In this document: piece after piece, positions 32,024 to 38,030 of the stretch | How positions within the stretch are numbered: position 1 is the stretch's first letter | Layout: each line of letters begins with the position of its first letter | DNA from: an uncultured Clostridia bacterium | GTDB taxonomy: Bacteria; Bacillota; Clostridia; Peptostreptococcales; Anaerovoracaceae | Direction of reading: 5' to 3' | Length of the DNA stretch: 38,030 nt | NCBI GenBank assembly: GCA_934277495.1 | Contig: CAKQUI010000005.1 | Span: 1-38,030 of the forward strand | Position numbers and translations under genes: made by a program | Notes under the pieces: model-generated | Database searches by the model: none | The model's input: the letters and a program-made list of their open reading frames with translations, nothing else | Told to the model about the DNA's origin: nothing

Positions 32024-33722
32024 CGTTTGCCACCTCTTTCATCCGTTCATCATGCAGATATCTTGTATCTACAGTTTCAGAAAGCTCAGCGATCCTTTTC
32101 ATCAGTTTCATGCGTTCCTGACCGGTCCTGACATTTATCGTATCCATATCTTCAAGTATCTTTTCTATACTTGAAACGAGTTTCCGTATGTCCCTGCCGT
32201 CAGTACAGGCTACGATATCTGAAAGTTTGTTTTCAAGTATGCTGACTATAAGGCTTGCTGTTATCATTTTCTGATCGTTGGAAGTTTCTTTTTCCTTTAG
32301 CAGATTCACTGTCTTTGTAAAATCATTCATAAGTCTGCTGTATTCCGTTTTAGTTATCTCTTTAGTGAAAAAGCTGTCATTCACAATATTGTTCTTGTAG
32401 AATCTTCCTATATTGTAGTATATCTCAGCTGTATCGTAGTTTTTGTGATCCCTGGAGCTGCTGCTGACTATATGTTCAAAGAACGGCAGTGCTGCAAGTA
32501 TCTTGTTTCTGACAGAGCTGTCGCTGCTGCCTTCATAATACACAAGATATGCTTCTCCAAGAGTGAAATTTATATCAGCATATGCGTCTGATCGTTCTGA
32601 TAGCCCCGCAGCATTTTCGTTATACACTGAAAGGATGTCTTCACTTTCTTTCTCTGATATACCGTCCTCAGCATACTTTTCGACCAGCAGTTCATATCCT
32701 CTGACGTCAGCTGGTTTTATACTTATAGCCTTATGCAGATTATCTATATCTTTCTCAATATTTCCTGTTGCTGCTATCAGCGTATCATATTTCCCTGAAC
32801 TTACTACAGAATCAGTTATGAACATTGCAAGCGAAAGCAGTATCAGTATGGATCCTATGATCCCCGGCAGTATCGCTTTCTTCAGTATGCTGTACTGCTT
32901 TGAGATGTAGCTTTCGTCGAACTTCTCATAATTGAACAATGCTTCGGCAGTTTCAGCTGCCGACTGGAACCGGTCTGCAGGTTCCGGCTGTGTGCATTTT
33001 TCGATTATATATTCTATGCCTGCAGACGTCCCCGGAGCTATCTGGCGGACAGGCTGCAGGGCATAGTAGGGAGGTCTTGGAACTTTATTTGTGAGCATCA
33101 CATAAAGTGTCACTCCGAAGTTATATATGTCAGTCCTCTGATCGGTCTGACATGGCTGTCCATCGCCTTTGTCAAACTGCTCAGGTGCTGCATATGCTGC
33201 AGTCCCCAGTGCAGCCGTATCTTCATTTTTACCAGTCTTATATGTTCTTGCGATACCGAAGTCGATCACCTTCAATGAACCGCTTGGCTGCACTATTATG
33301 TTCCCCGGCTTCATATCACGGTATATGACCGGTGGATCCTGACTGTGCAGGTAAGCAAGCACGGAAAGTATCTCAAGACCCCACGAAACAGCCTGCTTCT
33401 GATCACAGGGTCCGTATGTACTCAGATATGACTTCATCGTCTCACCCTCGACATAATCCATGACGATATACCAGGCGTCATTTTCCTCGATTATATCAAC
33501 GATACGTGGCAGTGCAGGATGGTCGAGATTTTTCATAAGCTCTGCTTCAACAAGCAGCTTGCTTTGAAAATCATGTCCGTTGAAAAGGCCCTCTTTCAGA
33601 AACCTTTTTACCGCCCAGTTCTTATTGAGTCTGATATCACGGGCAAGATACACCCTGCTCGATGCACCTCGCCCGACTTCTTTAAGAAGCTCATATTTAC
33701 CGGCGACGACCTCATTCATCAT
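32013..33722 (-). CDS. Transmembrane Ser/Thr protein kinase
   Basis: This 569-residue Hanks-type kinase has a Gly-rich loop GRGASSRVY (18-25), the catalytic Lys39 in WAVKRF, YRDMKPGN (134-141, Tyr instead of His in the HRD motif), DFG (154-156) and the APE motif AAPEQF. The activation segment has Thr residues available for autophosphorylation. A membrane helix (284-305) leads to a 260-residue outer domain that is helical and TPR-like ('YYNIGRFYKNN', 'FTLGEAYLVYYEG'), not the PASTA repeats of PknB. It would sense a signal outside the cell and phosphorylate channel or surface components. The gene overlaps the PP2C stop by 4 nt (ATGA). Its FHA partner lies one gene further upstream. Confidence 0.95.
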   Translation of the reverse strand: MMNEVVAGKYELLKEVGRGASSRVYLARDIRLNKNWAVKRFLKEGLFNGHDFQSKLLVEAELMKNLDHPALPRIVDIIEENDAWYIVMDYVEGETMKSYLSTYGPCDQKQAVSWGLEILSVLAYLHSQDPPVIYRDMKPGNIIVQPSGSLKVIDFGIARTYKTGKNEDTAALGTAAYAAPEQFDKGDGQPCQTDQRTDIYNFGVTLYVMLTNKVPRPPYYALQPVRQIAPGTSAGIEYIIEKCTQPEPADRFQSAAETAEALFNYEKFDESYISKQYSILKKAILPGIIGSILILLSLAMFITDSVVSSGKYDTLIAATGNIEKDIDNLHKAISIKPADVRGYELLVEKYAEDGISEKESEDILSVYNENAAGLSERSDAYADINFTLGEAYLVYYEGSSDSSVRNKILAALPFFEHIVSSSSRDHKNYDTAEIYYNIGRFYKNNIVNDSFFTKEITKTEYSRLMNDFTKTVNLLKEKETSNDQKMITASLIVSILENKLSDIVACTDGRDIRKLVSSIEKILEDMDTINVRTGQERMKLMKRIAELSETVDTRYLHDERMKEVANDDG

Positions 33723-34471
33723 GCTTTCACCTCTATAAGACAGGAAGTTATATTATCTGTCTCTCCGGCAGCAAGTACATATTCAGTGATATTATTCAGT
33801 TTATCACTGCACCCGGTGCAGTCTTTAAGGAAATCCACCATCTGACTGACTCTTATCTTATGTCTGAAACCGTCTGTACAGATCAGAAACATATCTCCAG
33901 GACCGTAATCGTTTGTATAAAAGTCCGGCCTGTTGGAATTTATGTCCCCGGTATCAAGTCCAATACATCTTGTTATCGTATTTTTCAGTTTGCTCTGCTG
34001 TATCGTTTCAGGCTCGACGCCATCATCAAGCTGCTGCTGGACCCATGAATGATCTTTGGTTATCTGAAACAGTTCACCGTCTCTCATAAGATATGCTCTC
34101 GAATCACCCACATTTGCTGCATAATAGCTGCCTCCATGCAGTAATAGCAGTGTCAGGGTCGTACCACCGAAATCAGCTCCCTGCTTACATATCTGGTCTG
34201 CCATAGCTATCTTATCGCTCCAGGCATCAGCAAGTGCCATACCGAAATATTCTGATCTGCTTATATATCTGAAATCTGACCGGAACCATGAACTGAACAA
34301 AAGCCTGCATATATCTGCAGCTGCTTCTCCCCCTGCCACGCCTCCTATACCGTCTGCGACCATACAGAAGACTGCTCCCGTCTCTTCATCCGATCCGATC
34401 AGATATCTGTCCTGGTTGGATTCTTTCATGCCTGTTTCCGAACAGGCTGCATAATCGTAACTAAACTTCAT
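33719..34471 (-). CDS. PP2C-family Ser/Thr phosphatase
   Basis: This soluble 250-residue protein shows the PP2C motifs in order: NQDRYL, ADGIGGVAGGEAA, GGTTLTLLLL, NVGDSRAYL, CTDGF and the final ETDNIT. The Asp residues for two metals are all present, so it should be active. It would remove the phosphates placed by the kinase. The start is the ATG at 34471, with AGGTGG 5 nt upstream. ATG 34474 and a GTG at 34480 are also in frame but too close to the ribosome site. It overlaps the FHA gene by 11 nt and the kinase by 4 nt. A copy of the 17-bp palindrome lies in its coding sequence (33806-33822, residues DCTGCSD). Confidence 0.95.
   Translation of the reverse strand: MKFSYDYAACSETGMKESNQDRYLIGSDEETGAVFCMVADGIGGVAGGEAAADICRLLFSSWFRSDFRYISRSEYFGMALADAWSDKIAMADQICKQGADFGGTTLTLLLLHGGSYYAANVGDSRAYLMRDGELFQITKDHSWVQQQLDDGVEPETIQQSKLKNTITRCIGLDTGDINSNRPDFYTNDYGPGDMFLICTDGFRHKIRVSQMVDFLKDCTGCSDKLNNITEYVLAAGETDNITSCLIEVKA
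33806..33822. repeat. 17-bp palindrome, copy 2 (inside the PP2C gene)
   Basis: ACTGCACCCGGTGCAGT, perfect 8-bp arms around one base, read in the frame that gives DCTGCSD. The same DNA in the FHA and ParB-like genes is read in another frame. Confidence 0.9.
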
Positions 34472-35669
34472 CATTTCCACCTAAAACTTCAAGTCTGAAA
34501 ACAGCATTGGAAAACTTCAGTTCACTGTCCGGTCTCACTGCAATATCAAAACCTTCCTGGATACGTTTGCCGTCTATGAAAGTTCCGTTACGTGAGCCTA
34601 CATCTTTTATCAGGACTGATCCTCCATTCACCGTTATCACAGCATGATTACTTGACACCGTATTGTTGTCTTTTATCACTATGTCTGATTTCCTGCTGCG
34701 ACCTATGGTCGTATAGTTACCTAAGAGATGACTCTTTCCTGTTGCTTCTTCTTTAAGGTAGCAAACACGGCTTTTTTTGATGTTCGTACTGAGCACTGCT
34801 GTCTCTTCATATTCTTCATATAACTCTTCTCTGTCAGCGGCAGCAATCCTGTTTTCTGACGACACCTGACCTATAGCATTATCTGTATACATTTGCTCTG
34901 ACTGCCGTGCCACTGTATCCGGCTGCTGCTCATGCTGTATAAAAACTGCACCCGGTGCAGTTTTTTGTGTCTCTTCACTGATATCATGCCTTGAGGTATC
35001 CTCTTTGAAATCTGCCCTGTAAGTATCAGGCATTTCTCCTGACGCATAAGACCGTCTGTTATCTGATCTGCCTGGTTCTTTATATGACTCGTTTTGTAAA
35101 TTGTTTTTGAATTTCTCAAGCTCATCAGAAAAACCCATATCATCACCCTCTTTTGTCATTCTTAAAAGCAGTGCTTTGGCTGCTTTATATTTTTCAGCAA
35201 GTAATTCTCTCCTGATATGTTCAGCAAGATAGGTTATTTTTTTTTCATCTTCTTCACCATCAGTTCCTTCTTTCTTCTTTCGGAATATCGTTTTTCTATG
35301 ATTTTCTTCCTTTTTATCTGATATGTCCTCATATCCTGTAAGTTCATCATACTGCCGGAAAGTATCTCCTTTATATACATATCCGCCTCCGAATTCATAG
35401 ATCCAGAGTCTCCTGATAAACTCTTTCATGTCCATGCCTTCGACTTTGAAAAATGTCATGATGACAACAGGTACAGATGTGAATATCGTCATAAGTGACG
35501 CCAATGTAAGCGGCACATAGCATACCAGATCAAGAAACAGGAACGATATTATCGCAACAGCTGCCACTATAAGGGCATTTTTTACCTGCTGCACAGTCAG
35601 ACCTTTGAAAACCTCAGCCTTGTACTGTTCTATATCCTCGTTTATAAGATACTGTCTGTGTTCGTCCAT
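34461..35669 (-). CDS. PrgI/VirB3-like channel protein fused to an FHA domain
   Basis: The N-terminal 115 of 402 residues have the form of PrgI/TcpE (VirB3-like) proteins: a short charged start, two membrane helices (about 30-50 and 52-74), 'FFKVEGMDMKEFIRRLW' and GGGYVYKGDTFRQYDE. A charged, probably disordered linker follows (116-300). The C-terminal FHA domain (about 303-396) has IGRSRKSD, SSNHAV and NG-type loop residues SRNGTF, which bind phosphothreonine. EETAVLST (288-295) just before the FHA resembles the phospho-acceptor Thr motif of GarA/FHA proteins. Such a fusion is not the usual PrgI, which ends at about 120 residues. The gene overlaps VirB6-like (TGATG) and PP2C. Residues 236-242 (KTAPGAV) are encoded by a copy of the palindrome. 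Confidence 0.85.
   Translation of the reverse strand: MDEHRQYLINEDIEQYKAEVFKGLTVQQVKNALIVAAVAIISFLFLDLVCYVPLTLASLMTIFTSVPVVIMTFFKVEGMDMKEFIRRLWIYEFGGGYVYKGDTFRQYDELTGYEDISDKKEENHRKTIFRKKKEGTDGEEDEKKITYLAEHIRRELLAEKYKAAKALLLRMTKEGDDMGFSDELEKFKNNLQNESYKEPGRSDNRRSYASGEMPDTYRADFKEDTSRHDISEETQKTAPGAVFIQHEQQPDTVARQSEQMYTDNAIGQVSSENRIAAADREELYEEYEETAVLSTNIKKSRVCYLKEEATGKSHLLGNYTTIGRSRKSDIVIKDNNTVSSNHAVITVNGGSVLIKDVGSRNGTFIDGKRIQEGFDIAVRPDSELKFSNAVFRLEVLGGNDEV
34945..34961. repeat. 17-bp palindrome, copy 3 (inside the PrgI-FHA gene)
   Basis: ACTGCACCCGGTGCAGT, flanked by A4 and T5 so that the palindrome extends further. It encodes TAPGAV in the disordered linker of the fusion protein. Confidence 0.9.
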
Positions 35670-36550
35670 CAGTTGCCTCCTATCAGCCGCTCGAATATCG
35701 ACTCTGCACCTTTCACAAAACCTATTACCGAAACGACTTTAACTGCAGCAACGATACCTTTGAAGATACCCGTCGTTGCCTTTCCTCCAAGAAGATCCAC
35801 ATCCATGAATTTAGCTGATATACATAGTGCTATGAGTATAGCCACATTGCTGAAAGCTGCAGAAATGAATCCTCTGAGCCATATGCTGGCTGATCTGTTT
35901 ATACCGTGTCCTCCGGATATAGTTGAAAGCATCACAGGTGCAAGGCAGGCATACATTATCATCTTCATAAGTCGCTTCAGCCCGATGAACAGCAGACCGC
36001 CTCCGCATACAAGAAACAGTATGAAGAAAATAAGACCGAAAACGATGGAAACTATCGGTGAAGGGATCAGTTCCTGCGTCAGCTCCTTTGCTACACTTTC
36101 TTTTATCGTTATATCCTTTATATTGATCTTGAGTGCGACGCCTACACCTGCATGTACGATAACCGGCAGCCATCTTGATATCTGCGATACTGCTGCAACA
36201 GACAGTATCAGTCTTATGAACAATGATATATTTGCTTCTATGTTCGATATTTTTGTCAGATCCACCGATTCCCTGCAGTATCCGGCCATAAAAAAAACGA
36301 CAGCGAATACGCCTGCTATCGTTGCCATCATCGTATATGTACTTCCGTTTATGATAGAGCTCCATGCATTCGAAAATGAGCTTGATACGCTGCCTGAGCC
36401 GCCTATATCCGCCATCAGAATCCTTGCAAGTGCTTCTGCACATGCATTATATGCCTGGATACCAAACTTGCAAAAGAAAGGCGATATCGGATCCTTGCCC
36501 TGAGCCATCTCCGTCAGAGAGTCCAGTATCCCTAAAAATACAATATTCAT
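35669..36550 (-). CDS. VirB6/TrbL-like channel membrane protein
   Basis: This 293-residue protein has about six hydrophobic helices (around residues 65-92, 105-125, 130-150, 160-190, 195-220 and 235-270). It also has the N-terminal region 'MNIVFLGILDSLTEMAQ' and the loops 'GCRESVDLTKISNIEANIS' (in part) typical of the TrbL/CD1112-like proteins of Tn1549 elements. It would form the inner-membrane part of the mating channel together with the Maff2 and PrgI-like proteins. It lies 13 nt after the Maff2 gene. Its last codons (GGN, TGA) carry the AGGAGG that serves the PrgI-FHA gene, so translation is coupled. Confidence 0.85.
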   Translation of the reverse strand: MNIVFLGILDSLTEMAQGKDPISPFFCKFGIQAYNACAEALARILMADIGGSGSVSSSFSNAWSSIINGSTYTMMATIAGVFAVVFFMAGYCRESVDLTKISNIEANISLFIRLILSVAAVSQISRWLPVIVHAGVGVALKINIKDITIKESVAKELTQELIPSPIVSIVFGLIFFILFLVCGGGLLFIGLKRLMKMIMYACLAPVMLSTISGGHGINRSASIWLRGFISAAFSNVAILIALCISAKFMDVDLLGGKATTGIFKGIVAAVKVVSVIGFVKGAESIFERLIGGN

Positions 36551-36563
36551 ATCTCAATCGCCT

Positions 36564-36836
36564 TTAAACAAACAGTCCTACGATAGTTCCTATCCCTACC
36601 ATGATCACACCTGCGACCATTTTTTTGATAGCATTAGGCAACGGTGCCGTATCATGCTGGAACAGTGCGGTACCCAGTTCAAAACCGCCCCAGCATAAAA
36701 CAACCACACCTATTCCCGCAACCACACCTATTGAAAGATTTTTTAATGTAGCAAGCCCTTTATCAAGGCTCCCGATACCTGTCGATGCGATCAAGAACAA
36801 TAAACTACATTGCATATATATTGATATAATACCCAT
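36564..36836 (-). CDS. Maff2-like (VirB2-like) two-helix membrane protein
   Basis: This 90-residue protein has a hydrophobic start, a short loop and two membrane helices (about 31-52 and 68-88) separated by a polar segment (LFQHDTAPLPNAIKKM). It corresponds in size and place to the Maff2 proteins of Tn1549-like elements, VirB2-like pilin or channel subunits. The ATG at 36836 has AAGGAGA 12 nt upstream, a long spacing. The first 20 residues are unusually hydrophobic and may be a signal segment. The 65 nt upstream hold a small hairpin but no gene. Confidence 0.7.
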   Translation of the reverse strand: MGIISIYMQCSLLFLIASTGIGSLDKGLATLKNLSIGVVAGIGVVVLCWGGFELGTALFQHDTAPLPNAIKKMVAGVIMVGIGTIVGLFV

Positions 36837-36901
36837 CTGAATCTAAATTCTCCTTTTATCATATAATCAATTATTTAATATTGATGCACTGCATGCATCC
36901 T

Positions 36902-37168
36902 CTACAACATCGGATCGAGTTCATCCGAATAGATCTCTGTTACTTTTGAAATGATCTCGTCCTTGTTCTTTTCAAGCAATGAAGATATTTCCTCGGTCAT
37001 CTGTTTCATCATTCCAGACACGTCAGAGCCTCCATTACCTGAAAAGTACGAGTGCAGGATATACGTTATATATCCGCTTTTTGTGGTGAATTTTCCTCCT
37101 TCTCTTTCGGAGATCCTCTTATACATATCATCATCAACATCTATCCATATCCTTTTACGATCTGCCAT
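36902..37168 (-). CDS. Small ribbon-helix-helix-like DNA-binding protein
   Basis: The N-terminal part of this 88-residue protein (DRKRIWIDVDDDMYKRISER, then TTKSGYITYILHSYF) fits a ribbon-helix-helix fold: one strand, a helix, a turn and a second helix. The C-terminal half is a charged helix (SSLLEKNKDEIISKVTEI). It could be the regulator of the transfer genes or a relaxosome partner (TraY/MobC-like). It sits 38 nt after the ParB-like gene and its terminator and has AGGAGGTGAG close to the ATG. A short hairpin (GATGCA with TGCATC, 36883-36899) follows its stop. Confidence 0.65.
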   Translation of the reverse strand: MADRKRIWIDVDDDMYKRISEREGGKFTTKSGYITYILHSYFSGNGGSDVSGMMKQMTEEISSLLEKNKDEIISKVTEIYSDELDPML

Positions 37169-37194
37169 TATCTCACCTCCTGATCACAGGGCAT

Positions 37195-37238
37195 AAAAAA
37201 TAACCCTTATGATGCACCTGCATACTCAGGGTTATTTT
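37195..37238 (-). terminator. Terminator overlapping the 3' end of the ParB-like gene
   Basis: AATAACCCT pairs with AGGGTTATT on the minus strand, followed by a T6 run (37200-37195). The stem includes the last codons and stop of the ParB-like gene, and the T-run ends 13 nt before the ribosome site of the next gene. Confidence 0.85.
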
Positions 37239-38030
37239 TCTCTGCCCATTCTTTTAAAAGTTTTTCCATAACTGACTGTATCTCTGTATCATCCATATTC
37301 TTAGGAAAATACTTTTTCCTGTAATATGATGACAGTTTCCTGGGTTTTGATTTGTTTCTTTCTGAAACGATCCCCAGATATTCTTTAAGGTCTGCTACAG
37401 TTGCTTCTGCATCGACCTCTCTTAAAGACTTTGCTGTTTCTTCATTTATTCTGATACTGCTTTCTATTATCAGATCATATACGTTTTTCTGAAGCTGTTC
37501 ATCAAGATATGAGATCTGTATCCCCGCTTTGAACGGCAGCTTTTTTTCATCTACAAGCACCATCAGATCATCTGTAAGATGCGTTATTGCGATATAATTG
37601 TTTATCGTCCGCTCCGATAATCCCATCTCTTCTGCGATCGTCTCTGCTGTGGTTTTGCCGACTGCACCCGGTGCAGTTTTTCTTTTCCCGGCTTTCTTCT
37701 TCATTGCATAATATTTCGCTGCGATAGCCTGTGCTTTTTCAGAGATTGGTATACCTGGTCTGTGCAGGTTCGAATCTGCAATTATTATGATCGCATCCTC
37801 GTCAGAAACATCTATGATACATACGGGGACTTTTTCCACACCGCTTTCTATTGCAGCATAGCGTCTTCTGTGACCTGACAGTATCTCTAATTTATCACCG
37901 TATGCTTTGTTTTTTCTTGCAATAAAGGGGACAAATACACCTCTGTCACGTACAGAAGCAATGAGTTCCTGCATTGCACTGTCAACTTTTATCGAATACA
38001 TATTTTTGTCTGAAGGCACAAGTTCATTTA
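37207..38030 (-). CDS. ParB/Spo0J-family DNA-binding protein, cut by the window edge
   Basis: At least 273 residues are visible. The frame remains open to the last base of the window (N-E-L-V-P-S-D before the first in-frame GTG), and the family usually has 'L-V-P' shortly after its start, so the true start lies outside. The ParB nuclease-like core shows AMQELIASVRDRGVFVPFIA, LSGHRRRYAA and DSNLHRP. A helix-turn-helix follows (ETIAEEMGLSERTINNYIAI). In elements such proteins can segregate DNA or control transfer. The segment KKAGKRKTAPGAVGKTTAET contains a copy of the palindrome, so DNA of the gene carries a repeat that could be its own site. No ParA gene is visible. Confidence 0.9.
   Translation of the reverse strand, partial: NELVPSDKNMYSIKVDSAMQELIASVRDRGVFVPFIARKNKAYGDKLEILSGHRRRYAAIESGVEKVPVCIIDVSDEDAIIIIADSNLHRPGIPISEKAQAIAAKYYAMKKKAGKRKTAPGAVGKTTAETIAEEMGLSERTINNYIAITHLTDDLMVLVDEKKLPFKAGIQISYLDEQLQKNVYDLIIESSIRINEETAKSLREVDAEATVADLKEYLGIVSERNKSKPRKLSSYYRKKYFPKNMDDTEIQSVMEKLLKEWAEKNNPEYAGAS
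37661..37677. repeat. 17-bp palindrome, copy 4 (inside the ParB-like gene)
   Basis: ACTGCACCCGGTGCAGT, encoding TAPGAV in a linker just before the helix-turn-helix of the ParB-like protein, followed by T5 as in copy 3. Confidence 0.9.

Noticed and set aside
35811..36443. Long minus-strand open frame inside the VirB6-like gene (210 codons)
   Set aside because: Its translation is Arg/Cys/His-rich without any recognisable motif, there is no ribosome site, and the VirB6-like frame has clear membrane helices and coupled neighbours. Unlike tnpV it has no independent support.
1..38030. CRISPR arrays, tRNA, rRNA and insertion sequences
   Set aside because: No regularly spaced repeats, no cloverleaf-like or rRNA-like sequence and no transposase gene with inverted ends were seen. 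TnpV alone does not make a transposon.

Overview
The window is a stretch of a conjugative mobile element (an integrative conjugative element or a conjugative plasmid) from a low-to-moderate-GC Bacillota, most likely a gut clostridial (Lachnospiraceae-like) host. Reasons: strong AGGAGG-type ribosome sites, -35/-10 promoters of the Gram-positive type, sortase-anchored surface proteins, and a Tn1549/Tn916-like set of transfer genes (Maff2/VirB2-like, VirB6-like, PrgI/VirB3-like, VirB4, CHAP/NlpC hydrolase, PcfB-like, CHC2 zinc protein, giant methylase-helicase). Almost every protein gene is on the minus strand, so the element reads from right to left. No relaxase, VirD4 coupling ATPase, integrase, att site, rRNA, tRNA or CRISPR array is visible. 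Those transfer genes presumably lie outside the window.

Right part (38030 to 31625): a ParB-like gene cut by the window edge, a small ribbon-helix-helix-like protein, then Maff2/VirB2-like and VirB6-like membrane proteins, and a PrgI/VirB3-like protein fused to a C-terminal FHA domain. A PP2C phosphatase, a membrane Ser/Thr kinase and a small bitopic protein follow, with overlapping stops and starts. This looks like a phosphorylation switch built into the mating channel, and it is the most striking content of the window.

Middle (31450 to 18865): an Fst/par-type toxin-antitoxin locus, then a block of exported proteins: an FN3 protein with Cys/His-rich motifs, a 1447-residue CnaB/VaFE sortase-anchored adhesin, an FN3/propeller-like protein with a very basic tail, a 50-residue protein, a RadC/JAB protein and a large Ig-like repeat surface protein. 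Two promoters in this block share the same palindromic operator next to the -35 box.

Left part (18881 to 270): VirB4, a two-domain wall hydrolase, a Fic protein, a coiled-coil membrane protein, two paralogous bitopic proteins, a CPBP protease, PcfB-like and CHC2 proteins, a CD1845-like membrane protein, and a 2447-residue ArdC-like/methylase/helicase protein. A complete tnpV gene with its own ribosome site sits in another frame inside the helicase linker. The left end holds a second small-toxin locus, with a convergent plus-strand RNA.

Shared regulation: a 17-bp palindrome occurs four times between 25.1 and 37.7 kb. Five good terminators sit only 11-15 nt upstream of the next ribosome site, leaving no room for a promoter and suggesting attenuation or antitermination along the transfer operons.
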